Source: Bacteroidota bacterium (GTDB lineage: Bacteria; Bacteroidota; Bacteroidia; Chitinophagales; Saprospiraceae). From it: a stretch of 36,802 nt of DNA. Positions within the stretch are counted from its first letter, which is position 1, and each line of letters starts with the position of its first letter. Where the stretch lies: positions 1 to 36,802 of the forward strand of contig SBHD01000268.1 in assembly GCA_006226345.1 (NCBI GenBank), given 5' to 3'. Of this stretch, positions 9,151-17,547 are shown piece by piece. Under the pieces are notes generated by a model that had not been told where the DNA came from, searched no databases, and saw only the letters and a list, made by a program, of their open reading frames with translations. The position numbers and the translations under genes were made by a program.

Positions 9151-9242
9151 AATAATTCAGGCCGGCAGGATAGCAATTGAGGGAATTGGTAAGAGAAATA
9201 AAAATCTCGTCAAAAAGTTCATCCGACCATGCCCGGTTCCTG

Positions 9243-10019
9243 CTATCGCCGTTTGCCGAGCTGCAAATTTACAAAGAAGTTGAGGAACACCTGCCGGTTT
9301 TCGTCTGTGACCAGGATGGGTACCTTGGTGGCATAAACATCCAGCATGGCACCAATCTCCAGGGCTTTTACAAACTCGTCGTAAGCGCCCCAGTCCAGGT
9401 GGAAGGCTATGGACGCGTTGCCACCCGGCCGGAAACCCAGTTCGCCAAAACCGCGCGTGAATGGGGAGGCGCCTTTGATCCGGCCATTTTCATCCAGAAA
9501 GAGACTGGCGTTCTCTTCGGAATATTTTTCATGGAAGATCCGGCAGTCGCCTGGACTGTCGGGGTCGGGGTAACAGATAGCCAGGTAATATGGTTTGAGT
9601 ATTCCCAGCGATGGCCCGACGGAGTAACTGATCCCCACCGCTACGCCCTTGAACTTGGCTTTTTCGGAAAAGTACCGTTTGACCCCCCAGCTGCCGCGTG
9701 CCACAAAAAAGTTGTTCTGTTTACCGAAAATAAACGGGCGGAAAGATCTGCTCAGGATCGGATCGGCACTTTGCCGTTGTTCCTTCGGATGCTTTAACTC
9801 TCCCAGGCTCAGGTGAAAATAGGTGGTCTTGTAATAGGTACGCAAACGGCCAAACTCAATACCGGGGATAAACCCCCGGTTGGTACTTACCTTCATATTG
9901 AAGGTGGTTTCACGGTTGTAAATAATACCGACGTTCTGGTTGGCAGGCGCCAATCCCTGCGACCAGGCGGAAGCAGCCAGTACCGCTGCGAAAAAGAGTG
10001 TTAAAAAAAAGCGTACCAT
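9243..10019 (-). CDS. Secreted protein of unknown function, probable beta-barrel
   Basis: 258 residues from the ATG at 10019. The frame is open upstream to 10154, but the signal peptide (MVRFFLTLFFAAVLAASAWSQ) begins at 10019 and a good promoter sits at 10041-10070 inside the extension. The mature protein has repeated amphipathic strands (NVGIIYNRETTFNMKV, RLRTYYKTTYFHLSLG, GVAVGISYSVGPSLGI) and ends QVFLNFFVNLQLGKRR, which looks like an outer-membrane barrel. Many strands are followed by charged loops. I do not recognise a named family. It lies between birA and lipA, both cofactor-attachment genes, but nothing in it points to cofactor metabolism. Confidence 0.75.
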   Translation of the reverse strand: MVRFFLTLFFAAVLAASAWSQGLAPANQNVGIIYNRETTFNMKVSTNRGFIPGIEFGRLRTYYKTTYFHLSLGELKHPKEQRQSADPILSRSFRPFIFGKQNNFFVARGSWGVKRYFSEKAKFKGVAVGISYSVGPSLGILKPYYLAICYPDPDSPGDCRIFHEKYSEENASLFLDENGRIKGASPFTRGFGELGFRPGGNASIAFHLDWGAYDEFVKALEIGAMLDVYATKVPILVTDENRQVFLNFFVNLQLGKRR

Positions 10020-10040
10020 ATACGTGGGATGAGTTTGCTT

Positions 10041-10070
10041 CAAAAATAGGCCTTTCCGGTGTATCAACAA
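10041..10070 (-). promoter_or_regulatory. Promoter of the secreted-protein/lipA unit
   Basis: TTG (10070-10068, itself the second of two TTGs) and TATTTTTG (10048-10041) are separated by 19 bases on the minus strand, a full match to the Bacteroidota consensus. Transcription near 10035 gives a leader of about 16 bases. Confidence 0.6.
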
Positions 10071-10233
10071 GCGAATATGATGCCCAATGCATGGAATGGC
10101 CAAACTTTTTTTCTGAACACGGAATTTTACCGGAAGTTCAACCTTTTCTGGCATTGGCCGGAAATAAAACGCCGGCTGGCCAATTTACATTGCCCGGTTT
10201 GGTGCCCGTTTGGGGCCTTCCCCGGCATATGAT

Positions 10234-10992
10234 TTAGTGCTGGTGCACCTCCTTCACCGCAAAACGTTTTTTCCCCTGGCCGGTTTCGACAATCAGGTGA
10301 CCGTCATTTTCCACTTCGGTGATCCGGCCCTGAAAGGTGTTTCCGGCCTGATCGGTGAAGGTGCGTGTTTCACCCATCCCGGCCAGTTGGGTGGCATATT
10401 CCGCTTCCAGTGCCTGTATTGCTCCGTTTTTGAGCTGCAGATAGCGTTTTTCCAGCCTTTCATAGAGCAGGTCAGCGACCGTCTCCAGATTAATTTCGTG
10501 TCCGCAGGCCATTGCCAGCGACCCGGCCTGTGGCAGTTCGGGGGGGAAGGTGTTTTGGTTGACATTCAGTCCGATGCCGACAATTGCGGCCTGTATGTTG
10601 CTGTTGCTGAAGGTGTTTTGGATCAGGATACCCGCAACTTTCCGGCCGTCCAGCAGGATGTCGTTGGGCCATTTGATGCGGGTGCCGGACGGACTGCCGG
10701 AAAAAGCAGATACGGTGTCGTAAACAGCCAGGGCAACGGCCTTGCTGAGGAGGAATACCTTCGGCACGGGTAGCCAGAGCGGATACAGGATTACGCTTAA
10801 CAGCAGGTTTTTCCCCGGCTGGCTTAACCACGGACTGCCATATTGTCCACGGCCGGCTGACTGGCTGTCAGCCCGGATCACCATTCCTTCTGCTGGCTTA
10901 CTTTTTGCGAGTAATATTCGGGCATGGTCGTTGGTAGACGGGAGTTCGTCGAAATGCAGGTAAACTTTTCCAACGAAAAGTGTGTTTGCCAT
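10234..10992 (-). CDS. birA: Biotin--[acetyl-CoA-carboxylase] ligase
   Basis: Attaches biotin to carboxylase carrier proteins. 252 residues from the ATG at 10992 (MANTLFVGKVYLHFDELPSTN). The frame is open upstream to 11136, but the extra 48 residues resemble nothing in the family. It has the biotinyl-AMP loop GRGQYGSPW, the conserved KWPNDILLDGRKVAGIL and a C-terminal SH3-like BPL_C domain (GRITEVENDGHLIVE). There is no N-terminal helix-turn-helix domain, so it is a monofunctional ligase rather than a BirA repressor. It is divergent from rsfS, an arrangement I recall from other Bacteroidota. Confidence 0.95.
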   Translation of the reverse strand: MANTLFVGKVYLHFDELPSTNDHARILLAKSKPAEGMVIRADSQSAGRGQYGSPWLSQPGKNLLLSVILYPLWLPVPKVFLLSKAVALAVYDTVSAFSGSPSGTRIKWPNDILLDGRKVAGILIQNTFSNSNIQAAIVGIGLNVNQNTFPPELPQAGSLAMACGHEINLETVADLLYERLEKRYLQLKNGAIQALEAEYATQLAGMGETRTFTDQAGNTFQGRITEVENDGHLIVETGQGKKRFAVKEVHQH

Positions 10993-11035
10993 AGTGATTA
11001 ATTCGTTATAAATCACAACCCCGGACAGACAGGCG

Positions 11036-11066
11036 TTGCCGGCACACAGAAAGTTGCGTACTTTTA
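11036..11066 (+). promoter_or_regulatory. Candidate promoter of rsfS
   Basis: TTG (11036-11038) then 20 bases then TACTTTTA (11059-11066), one mismatch from TAnnTTTG. A start near 11073 fits a leader of about 80 bases to the TTG codon at 11155. It lies in the birA-rsfS divergent space. Confidence 0.4.
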
Positions 11067-11154
11067 TGCCGGGTATCCGTTTTTGCTCGTATCCGCTATT
11101 TTGAAAAAAAACGGGCAAAACCGCCCAAATGTACATTTTAAAACATTAAATCTA

Positions 11155-11547
11155 TTGAATCTGACAACAGTACAGCGGTCTAAAAACCGCGATCCCCGTG
11201 TCGAACAACTCAATCAAATGATCATTGAGGGTATTCGCGACAAGAAAGGGAAAAATATCGTCCAGTTGGACCTGCGGGATCTGGAGGATGCACCAACTGA
11301 TTTCTTTATCATTTGCGAGGGAGACTCCAACACGCATGTGAAGGCAATTTCTGACAGTATTTACAAGAAAGTCAAGGAGGAACTGCACACGATGCCTTCC
11401 CACACGGAAGGATCCCAGAACGCCCGTTGGGTACTGATGGACTACTTCAACACGATCGTGCACGTTTTTTACCCGGAAACCCGGCAGTTTTACGAGATCG
11501 AGCATTTGTGGAGCGATGCGAACATGACGGAGTATGCTGATGTATGA
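11155..11547 (+). CDS. rsfS: Ribosomal silencing factor RsfS (Iojap family)
   Basis: Binds ribosomal protein uL14 and blocks subunit joining when nutrients are scarce. The Iojap/RsfS domain is complete: IIEGIRDKKGKNIVQLDLRDL, DFFIICEGDSNTHVKAI, HTEGSQNARWVLMDYFNTIVHVF and YDIE-like YEIEHLW near the end. No in-frame ATG exists before residue 47 of the open frame, which would cut into the domain, so initiation must use a non-ATG codon. The TTG at 11155 gives 130 residues (MNLTTVQRSKNRDPRVEQ), the usual length. TTGs at 11083 and 11101 are alternatives. It lies 216 bases before ftsH, and the pair is probably co-transcribed. Confidence 0.88.
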   Translation: MNLTTVQRSKNRDPRVEQLNQMIIEGIRDKKGKNIVQLDLRDLEDAPTDFFIICEGDSNTHVKAISDSIYKKVKEELHTMPSHTEGSQNARWVLMDYFNTIVHVFYPETRQFYEIEHLWSDANMTEYADV

Positions 11548-11763
11548 TCGTTTTCAAGCCGAATGCGAACCAGTGTGCCCGATTCCCTGTTTTACAATTT
11601 TCCGGATGCAGTACGTCTGAAGCCAGGTCCCGGAAGGCTGAATTATCCGGCATTCCATCTGTCTACCACGCCTCTGTACGGTACTGAAATTTAAACAAAG
11701 ATTAAAAGCGGAAACGCATTTGGGTAGTAACTCCGAAGATACCCCCCACTCAATTTTTTATTT

Positions 11764-13818
11764 ATGAGCAACGAAGAGCGTAAGCGTGAGGAAGACCAGC
11801 ATGGTATGCGCCAACAACGCGACGACAATAATAACGGCGATAATAATAACATGCCCCGGTTCAGCTTTACCTGGATCTACGTGTTGATCGGCCTGGCCCT
11901 CGTTGGGCTTCAACTGTCCAAAATGTTTGTGGAACCCCCCACGCAATCCTGGGAGGACTTCGAACGGATGGTACGCGCCGGCGATATCGAACGCCTGGAG
12001 GTCGTCAATAAGGAAACGGCCCGCGCATTCATTAAAAAAGACAGCCTGTGCCAGTATTTTGAACTGTTCAGGATCGAAGACAAAAACAACGATTGCCAGC
12101 CGGATAAACCCGGCTGGGGCTTCAATGCCGAGCAGATGTACATAACCTTCAATATCGGAACGATGGAGGTACTGCTCGACAACCTGAAAACACTAAACCT
12201 GAGCCTGGAAGAAGAAGGCAAATCCAAGGTTGTACCTACCTACATTGATGAGACCAACTGGACGGGTACAATCGTGACCTATCTCATCCCCCTGCTCCTT
12301 TTGATGGCGCTATGGATCTTTATCCTGCGCCGTATGAGCGGCGGCGGCGGTGGTCCGGGTGCCCAGATCTTCAATATCGGCAAATCGAAGGCTACCCTGT
12401 TTGACAACAACTCCCGGGTGAATATCACGTTCGCGGATGTGGCAGGGCTGGATGAGGCGAAAGAAGAGGTTATGGAGATCGTGGACTTCCTGAAGAATCC
12501 GAAGAAATACACCTCTCTGGGTGGTAAGATTCCCAAAGGTGTACTGTTGGTCGGACCTCCCGGTACCGGTAAGACCTTGCTGGCTAAGGCAGTAGCCGGG
12601 GAGGCTGGGGTGCCTTTCTTCTCGATCTCCGGCTCCGATTTTGTGGAAATGTTTGTGGGTGTAGGTGCCTCCCGGGTGCGGGACTTGTTCCGCCAGGCCC
12701 GGGAAAAAGCGCCCTGCATCATCTTCATCGACGAGATCGATGCTATTGGCCGTGCCCGTGGCCGCGGAGCCATTCAGGGCGGTAACGACGAACGAGAGAA
12801 TACCCTCAACCAGTTGCTGGTGGAAATGGACGGTTTTTCAACTGATAAAGGGGTGATCCTCCTGGCAGCTACCAACCGTCCGGATATCCTGGACCATGCC
12901 CTTATGCGCCCGGGCCGTTTTGACCGGCAGATCGGTATCGGCCGACCGGACCTTCAGGGACGTGCCCAGATCTTCCAAGTGCACCTGAAAAATATCAAGG
13001 TGTCACCCGATGTAACACCGGCAGCCCTGGCGGAGATGACGCCGGGATTTGTGGGCGCCGATATTGCCAACGTATGCAACGAAGCCGCCCTGATCGCAGC
13101 ACGGCGCAACAAAAAGGCAGTTGACCTTGAGGACTTCAACTATGCCCTCGATAAAGTGATCGGCGGCCTGGAAAAGAAAAACAAGATCATCAGTCCGGAA
13201 GAAAAGCAGATCATTGCCTACCACGAGGCGGGTCATGCGATCTGTGGCTGGTTTCTGGAGCATGCACACCCGTTGGTTAAGGTGACGATCGTGCCGCGCG
13301 GACTGGCGGCATTGGGATATGCCCAGTATCTGCCGAAGGAGCAATATATCACCCGGAAGGAAAAACTGCTGGATGATATCTGTATGACACTGGGTGGCCG
13401 TGCTGCCGAGTCGGTAGTATTCAACAAGATCAGTACTGGTGCGCAGAGCGACCTGGACCATATCACACGTCTGTCGTACGATATGATCATCAATTATGGT
13501 ATGAATGAAACGGTCGGTAATATCTCGTTCAACTCCATGCTGAACGAAACCTACAACCGGCCTTTCTCCGAGCAAACCGCCTATCTGATCGACCAGGAAG
13601 TAAAGGCCATGATCGACGAGCAGTACGAGCGCGCCAAGAACCTGTTGCGCGAAAAGCGCAAGGAACTGGATGTGCTGGCCAAAACACTCCTCGAAAAAGA
13701 GGTGCTGGTGCGGACCGACCTGGAAAACCTGATCGGTAAGCGACCGTTTGCCGATCCTACTCCGGGTGAAAGTGCAACCGTAGCAGAGGTGGAGCCGACC
13801 ACCCGGGATGACGATTAA
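11764..13818 (+). CDS. ftsH: ATP-dependent zinc metalloprotease FtsH
   Basis: Membrane-bound AAA+ protease that degrades membrane and regulatory proteins. 684 residues. A hydrophilic N-terminus rich in Asp and Asn (11-30, [12 protein letters not shown]) precedes the first membrane segment (about 36-55); an extracytoplasmic FtsH_ext domain follows, then a second membrane segment (about 164-188). Walker A GPPGTGKT is at 264-271, Walker B IFIDE at 320-324, the second region of homology RPGRFDRQI is present, and the zinc site HEAGH is at 487-491 with a probable third ligand Asp563 (QSDLDH). The C-terminal tail is acidic ([10 protein letters not shown]). No Shine-Dalgarno sequence precedes the ATG. 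Its stop is followed 15 bases later by a long hairpin. Confidence 0.98.
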   Translation: MSNEERKREEDQHGMRQQRDDNNNGDNNNMPRFSFTWIYVLIGLALVGLQLSKMFVEPPTQSWEDFERMVRAGDIERLEVVNKETARAFIKKDSLCQYFELFRIEDKNNDCQPDKPGWGFNAEQMYITFNIGTMEVLLDNLKTLNLSLEEEGKSKVVPTYIDETNWTGTIVTYLIPLLLLMALWIFILRRMSGGGGGPGAQIFNIGKSKATLFDNNSRVNITFADVAGLDEAKEEVMEIVDFLKNPKKYTSLGGKIPKGVLLVGPPGTGKTLLAKAVAGEAGVPFFSISGSDFVEMFVGVGASRVRDLFRQAREKAPCIIFIDEIDAIGRARGRGAIQGGNDERENTLNQLLVEMDGFSTDKGVILLAATNRPDILDHALMRPGRFDRQIGIGRPDLQGRAQIFQVHLKNIKVSPDVTPAALAEMTPGFVGADIANVCNEAALIAARRNKKAVDLEDFNYALDKVIGGLEKKNKIISPEEKQIIAYHEAGHAICGWFLEHAHPLVKVTIVPRGLAALGYAQYLPKEQYITRKEKLLDDICMTLGGRAAESVVFNKISTGAQSDLDHITRLSYDMIINYGMNETVGNISFNSMLNETYNRPFSEQTAYLIDQEVKAMIDEQYERAKNLLREKRKELDVLAKTLLEKEVLVRTDLENLIGKRPFADPTPGESATVAEVEPTTRDDD

Positions 13819-13833
13819 CCGGGCGCAGATAAA

Positions 13834-13905
13834 GCTAACCGCCAGGACGTAAAGACGCGGAGTGTGAACATTCATACTCCGCGTTTTTGCGTCTTGGCGG
13901 TAAGC
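13834..13905 (+). repeat. Long near-perfect hairpin in the ftsH 3' region
   Basis: Arms 13834-13868 and 13871-13905 pair at 34 of 35 positions: 30 Watson-Crick, four G-U (13845/13894, 13850/13889, 13854/13885, 13864/13875), and one A-A mismatch (13837/13902). The loop is two bases. All four wobble pairs form only in plus-strand RNA; in minus-strand RNA they would be A-C mismatches. No U tract follows. The arm text (ACCGCCAGGACG, AAAGACGCGGAG) resembles dispersed intergenic sequences I recall from many environmental bacteria, so it may be a repeat copy. It separates the convergent ftsH and NlpC/P60 genes. Confidence 0.8.
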
Positions 13906-13922
13906 TGGAAATGCGCCGGCCC

Positions 13923-14447
13923 CTACATATTTGAACTGATCACATTGCGTGCCTGCCGGATCCGCGGCTTCCAATACGAAGAAGTAGATATGTTTTCCCG
14001 GATCACCCCACGGCTGGTCGTGCTGTGCACGACGATAATGCCCTGGCTATTGCGCTCAACTACCATGGCAACGTGCTGGGTTTTGCCGCGGCTTTTGCCA
14101 AAGATGATCAGATCGCCGGGCTGTACCTGGCTCAGGCTGACCGGCTTTCCGGCCGTAGCCTGGGCGGCGGACGCAGAGGACAGGGGAATATCAAATTTTT
14201 GCAGGACAAAGCTGGTAAACCCCGAACAGTCGAATCCCGTGCGTGGGTTTTTTCCGGCATATTTATACCGGGTACCCTGAAACTGGAGAGCGTAACTGGC
14301 TACGTCCGTGCGCAGCTGCCGTTCGGCGCTGCTACCAGTGGCGGAAGGGCGGCTACTTTCGCGGCTGGCAAAACAACTGGAAAAAAATACCAGGACAATC
14401 CCGGTCAGGGTCAGGGAAAAAGAAGTGGAAAGGCGATCTTTTCGCAT
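13923..14447 (-). CDS. NlpC/P60 family peptidoglycan hydrolase, lipoprotein
   Basis: Predicted cell-wall cysteine peptidase, 174 residues. The N-terminus is a lipoprotein signal ending FFSSC (Cys25). The NlpC/P60 domain spans about 46-165, with catalytic Cys74 in GFDCSGF, His125 in TQHVAMVV and a third polar residue at His141 (VHST). The protein ends with ENISTSSYWKPRIRQARNV, a tail it shares with its neighbour. It and the gene at 14609-15127 are tandem paralogues on the same strand, separated by 161 bases that contain a terminator, so each is probably its own transcription unit. Such enzymes cleave the D-Glu/meso-DAP link in stem peptides; the substrate here is not proven. Confidence 0.9.
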   Translation of the reverse strand: MRKDRLSTSFSLTLTGIVLVFFSSCFASRESSRPSATGSSAERQLRTDVASYALQFQGTRYKYAGKNPRTGFDCSGFTSFVLQKFDIPLSSASAAQATAGKPVSLSQVQPGDLIIFGKSRGKTQHVAMVVERNSQGIIVVHSTTSRGVIRENISTSSYWKPRIRQARNVISSNM

Positions 14448-14523
14448 ATTCGATTTTTTAAACCTATTCTCTCAAACGCCGGCCTGTCGTTAATTCTTTC
14501 TTAAGGCTTGGTACCAAATCCTT

Positions 14524-14554
14524 AAAAAAAGCGGTCCGCTTTGCAGCAGACCGC
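14524..14554 (-). terminator. Intrinsic terminator of the second NlpC/P60 gene
   Basis: On the minus strand a 10-bp stem (14554-14545 with 14540-14531, one U-G pair) closes a GCAA tetraloop and is followed at once by seven Ts (14530-14524). It lies about 55 bases after the stop of the gene at 14609-15127. Confidence 0.9.
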
Positions 14555-14608
14555 CCAGTCGCTTTTCGTTTTGTATATAAAGCGGTATTGTGAATTACGG
14601 TATCGGGC

Positions 14609-15127
14609 TTACCAGTCGCGCTGCCCAAGCACATCCCTGGCAAAAAGTATACGGGGTTTCCAGTAGGAAGAGGTATTTACATTCTCAACAACCACGCCGC
14701 GCCGGGTGCTATGTGCGCAAATGATCCCATTCGCGGCATGTTCCACCACCAGCGCAACATGCTGAATGCGACCCTGCCTGCCAAAAAACAACAGGTCGCC
14801 CGGCAGGACCTCTGCCAGAGGCACCCGGGTACCCTGGCGTGCCTGCCAGGAAGAACTACGGGATAGTTCGGCATCGAATTTTTTCAGAACGAAACTGGTG
14901 AAGCCGGAGCAGTCAAACCCGGTTTCCGGTGCGTATCCGGCATACCGGTACGGGGTTCCGACAAAAGAGCTGGCGTAAGTGGTGATTTCCTGGCGGAATT
15001 GTAACATCTCAGTACTTAATATCCGTACCGGACGGTAGGCGGTGCCTGCCAAAAACAGGAAAAGGAAGAGAGGCGCGCTCAGATAAGCGTGCAGCCTGAG
15101 CCGACTGCAACCAGGAATCTGGAACAT
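14609..15127 (-). CDS. NlpC/P60 family peptidoglycan hydrolase
   Basis: 172 residues, paralogue of the gene at 13923-14447. Catalytic Cys73 (GFDCSGFTSFV), His123 (IQHVALVV) and His139 (AHST) are all in place, and it ends with the same block, ENVNTSSYWKPRILFARDV. The N-terminus differs: a hydrophobic run (LSAPLFLFLFLAGTA) without a lipobox cysteine, so this copy is either cleaved and released or anchored by a signal segment, while its paralogue is a lipoprotein. Start at the ATG 15127. Confidence 0.88.
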   Translation of the reverse strand: MFQIPGCSRLRLHAYLSAPLFLFLFLAGTAYRPVRILSTEMLQFRQEITTYASSFVGTPYRYAGYAPETGFDCSGFTSFVLKKFDAELSRSSSWQARQGTRVPLAEVLPGDLLFFGRQGRIQHVALVVEHAANGIICAHSTRRGVVVENVNTSSYWKPRILFARDVLGQRDW

Positions 15128-15225
15128 TGGTCGAAACGGTATTTCCCGGGATGGAGGGGCTGCCCATTCCGTAGTGTGTAAGGTTCTGGATTAAAATATG
15201 GAAAAACAGGGATTACAGCACTCCG

Positions 15226-15266
15226 CAAATATAGATAACCGACCTGAACATCTGGACTATCGGTTA
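15226..15266 (-). promoter_or_regulatory. Possible promoter and inverted repeat before the second NlpC/P60 gene
   Basis: TATATTTG on the minus strand (15233-15226) matches TAnnTTTG, but no TTG is found at the right spacing. A 7-bp inverted repeat, TAACCGA / TCGGTTA (15236-15242 and 15260-15266), lies directly upstream, where an activator or repressor could bind. It could equally be a remnant 3' hairpin of the amidase gene. Confidence 0.3.
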
Positions 15267-15282
15267 AAATTCATCACGTACT

Positions 15283-16053
15283 TTAACGAATTGTAAAGGT
15301 GTCGGCATCAGCCAGGAAGGCCAATTTGCTGCGATAGTCCAGCATTTCTTCCCGTTGCAGTTGTACGGTAAACATTCCTGGTTGGGTACTGATCTGGCAG
15401 ATGGCCTGTCCGGCATAATCCCAGATGCCGGAGTCGCCCTGATAGTCCAGTCCGGCCCCGTCGGTGCCAACTATATTCACCCCGGCCACATAGCACTGGT
15501 TTTCAACGGCGCGTGCGGGCAGCAGGGTGCGCCAGTGATGCCCGCGCCGCAACGGCCAGTTGGCGACGTATAGCAGCAGATCATAGGGGGCTCCTGCGGG
15601 CTGCCGGCTCCAAACCGGGAACCGCAGGTCGTAACAGATCAGCGGGCGTATCCGCCAGCCCGCCCATTCCACCATCAGTGGATGTTGTCCGGGGGTAAAG
15701 GTTTCGTGCTCCCGGGCCAGGGTGAACAAATGGCGTTTGTCGTAATAATCCAGCTGGCCGTCGGGCCGTACAAACACCAGGCGGTTAAAATATCGCCCGT
15801 TTTCGGTGCAGATAAAGCTGGCTGTCAGGGCTGCCTGTAGTCGGACAGCCTGCTCCCGGAGCCAGCCGATGGTTGGCCCGTCCATGGATTCCGCCAATGC
15901 GCCGGCATTCATGGAAAAACCGGTGGTGAACATTTCCGGGAGTACGATCAGATCGGTCAGGCTGGCCAGTGGGGTCAGCAGATCGGCAAAGGCAGAGCGG
16001 TTGGCAGCCGGGTTTTCCCACTGAAGAGTGTGTTGTACGATGGTCAGGCGCAT
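15283..16053 (-). CDS. Nitrilase-family amidohydrolase (YafV/omega-amidase type)
   Basis: Carbon-nitrogen hydrolase, 256 residues. The catalytic triad is visible: Glu40 (VLPEMFTTGFSMN), Lys106 (YYDKRHLF) and Cys140 (LICYDLRFPVW). The spacing and the PEMFTTGFSM and CYDLRFPVWSR signatures place it with the omega-amidase/YafV group, which hydrolyses 2-oxoglutaramate and 2-oxosuccinamate, side products of glutamine and asparagine transamination. The exact substrate cannot be read from sequence. It is divergent from the DUF962 gene. Confidence 0.9.
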   Translation of the reverse strand: MRLTIVQHTLQWENPAANRSAFADLLTPLASLTDLIVLPEMFTTGFSMNAGALAESMDGPTIGWLREQAVRLQAALTASFICTENGRYFNRLVFVRPDGQLDYYDKRHLFTLAREHETFTPGQHPLMVEWAGWRIRPLICYDLRFPVWSRQPAGAPYDLLLYVANWPLRRGHHWRTLLPARAVENQCYVAGVNIVGTDGAGLDYQGDSGIWDYAGQAICQISTQPGMFTVQLQREEMLDYRSKLAFLADADTFTIR

Positions 16054-16117
16054 AGGTGAACGTGGTGTATGTCTCGGGGGACTGGTGATCGTATGATAGC
16101 AAAGTTGGGGGATTATT

Positions 16118-16125
16118 TATATTTG
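16118..16125 (+). promoter_or_regulatory. -7 element before the DUF962 gene
   Basis: TATATTTG matches TAnnTTTG exactly and lies 37 bases before the ATG at 16163. No TTG is found at the expected upstream position, so the promoter is only half supported. Confidence 0.4.
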
Positions 16126-16162
16126 TTTGCTATTACTACCCTTCACGTTTATAACATTAAAT

Positions 16163-16627
16163 ATGAAAACGATCCAAGACTGGCTTTCCGAGTATGGTGA
16201 AAGCCACCAGAACCCTACGAACAAACTCGTGCACTGGATCTGCGTGCCCACTATTTTCTTCAGTATTGTCGGCCTGTTGTACAGCATCAAATTGGGGGAG
16301 CAGCTTGCTCCCGGCCTGGAACTTAACGTGGCAATTGTGGCATTGGCGCTGACGATCATATATTATATACGGCTGTCGCCGGCCCTTTCGGTTGGTATGT
16401 TATTGTTTTCCCTGCTTTGTCTTTTCCTGGCTTACCGGATCGAAGCAGCCGGCATGGTGCTATGGCAGGTGTGTCTGGGACTTTTTGTGGCTGCCTGGAT
16501 CGGGCAGTTCTGGGGCCACAAGGTAGAGGGAAAGAAACCGTCATTTTTTCAGGATTTACAGTTTTTAATGATTGGCCCTGCCTGGCTGATGAGTTTTGTA
16601 TATGCCCGCCTGGGGCTGCAGTACTGA
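16163..16627 (+). CDS. DUF962 (Mpo1-like) integral membrane protein
   Basis: 154 residues from the ATG at 16163; the frame extends to a TTG at 16127, which would fall on the promoter. The N-terminus MKTIQDWLSEYGESHQNPTNKLVHWICVP carries the conserved DUF962 motif with His21, Asn23 and His31, and four hydrophobic segments follow. The yeast relative Mpo1 is a dioxygenase that shortens 2-hydroxy fatty acids using Fe(II) held by His residues. In bacteria the role is unproven. Confidence 0.85.
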   Translation: MKTIQDWLSEYGESHQNPTNKLVHWICVPTIFFSIVGLLYSIKLGEQLAPGLELNVAIVALALTIIYYIRLSPALSVGMLLFSLLCLFLAYRIEAAGMVLWQVCLGLFVAAWIGQFWGHKVEGKKPSFFQDLQFLMIGPAWLMSFVYARLGLQY

Positions 16628-16781
16628 AATAGCCACACCCTCTTGCAAAAGGAGTATGCTCACTGGTTTTCGGTGTTCCGGTTATGTCTGTATGGTTTGC
16701 ACGAACAGTAATCTGTAAAAAATCCGGCCATACCGTTGAATCTGTCCTGACCACAATCAGGCGTTGTCCTGATGGCTGTCC

Positions 16782-16812
16782 TTGTCCGGTGGTCAAAAGG
16801 GGGAGAGCTTTG
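16782..16812 (+). promoter_or_regulatory. Candidate promoter of the first DUF2202 gene
   Basis: TTG (16782-16784), 20 bases, then GAGCTTTG (16805-16812), one mismatch from TAnnTTTG. It leaves a leader of roughly 10-15 bases before the ATG at 16833. Confidence 0.42.
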
Positions 16813-16832
16813 CCCTATAAAAACCACAAGCT

Positions 16833-17420
16833 ATGAAAAATGTAATCCTTATTGTCCTGATATGCGGTATTTCATGTTCGTTGATGGGGCAGGATTCGGT
16901 GACGGAAGCAAGGGATTTGAGGTACACGCTGGAAACCGAGAAATTGGCGCATGACGTATACGAGGTCTTTTTGGCGAATTGGAATACCTTCCCTTTTTTG
17001 GATGCTATGGATGAAAAAGCCATCCACATGGAGGCGTTGAAAGCCATGTTGACCAGGGTGGAAATATCCGAAGAGGTTTCGGGCGAAAACGGCGTATTTG
17101 CCCTTCCGGTGTTCAAGGAGTGGTTTGACAAGCATATTGCCGATGGTATGAAATCGCCGGCTGGCGCTTACCGTACAGGAGCGTTGATCGAGGAAATTGC
17201 GATCCGGGATCTGGAGATGCTGGCCGCATGTACCGATGACAGCGAATTGCGGTATACCTACCAATGGTTGATCAAGTCCTCCCGAAGCCACCTGTATGTT
17301 TTTGTCTGTCACCTGAAGCGTCTTAACATAGAGTATCTGCCGCTTATTTTGCCTTACGAAGAATTTGAGCGAATAATGAAGGAGGAAGCGTGGCAGGAGC
17401 CGGGAAATGCCCGTGCGTGA
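16833..17420 (+). CDS. DUF2202 ferritin-like protein, secreted
   Basis: 195 residues with a signal peptide (MKNVILIVLICGISCSLMG, cleavage about 19-20). The rest is the all-helical DUF2202 domain of the ferritin-like superfamily. Candidate metal ligands are Glu34/Glu36 (TLETEKLAHDVY), Glu61 and His65 (DEKAIHM), the EE pair in LIEEIAIRDLEM and the His in SRSHLYVF. The function of DUF2202 is not established; a di-iron centre is an inference from the fold. It is followed after 127 bases by a second, lipidated DUF2202 protein. Confidence 0.82.
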   Translation: MKNVILIVLICGISCSLMGQDSVTEARDLRYTLETEKLAHDVYEVFLANWNTFPFLDAMDEKAIHMEALKAMLTRVEISEEVSGENGVFALPVFKEWFDKHIADGMKSPAGAYRTGALIEEIAIRDLEMLAACTDDSELRYTYQWLIKSSRSHLYVFVCHLKRLNIEYLPLILPYEEFERIMKEEAWQEPGNARA

Positions 17421-17488
17421 CAGTTTGAAATCGTTCTCCTAAGCTGTTTAAGTACTTGTCTGAAACGTATTGTAACAGACCCGACAAT

Positions 17489-17512
17489 CGGTGTTGCCAA
17501 CAGGTAACACCG
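17489..17512 (+). other. Hairpin between the two DUF2202 genes
   Basis: A 10-bp stem with one G-U pair (17489-17498 with 17503-17512) and an AACA loop. No U tract follows, so it is a poor terminator. It ends 35 bases before the next ATG and could be an RNA processing or stability element that sets different levels of the two products. Confidence 0.45.
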
Positions 17513-17547
17513 GCCCAAATAATTATTCACACTTAAACTACTTAAAC

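Noticed and set aside
10993-11136. 48-residue N-terminal extension of birA as a possible regulatory domain
   Set aside because: It has no helix-turn-helix pattern and overlaps the rsfS promoter region; the conserved ligase domain starts right after the ATG at 10992.
16746-16761. Short hairpin CCTGA/TCAGG upstream of the first DUF2202 gene
   Set aside because: The stem is only 5 bp with no U tract; chance occurrence is likely.
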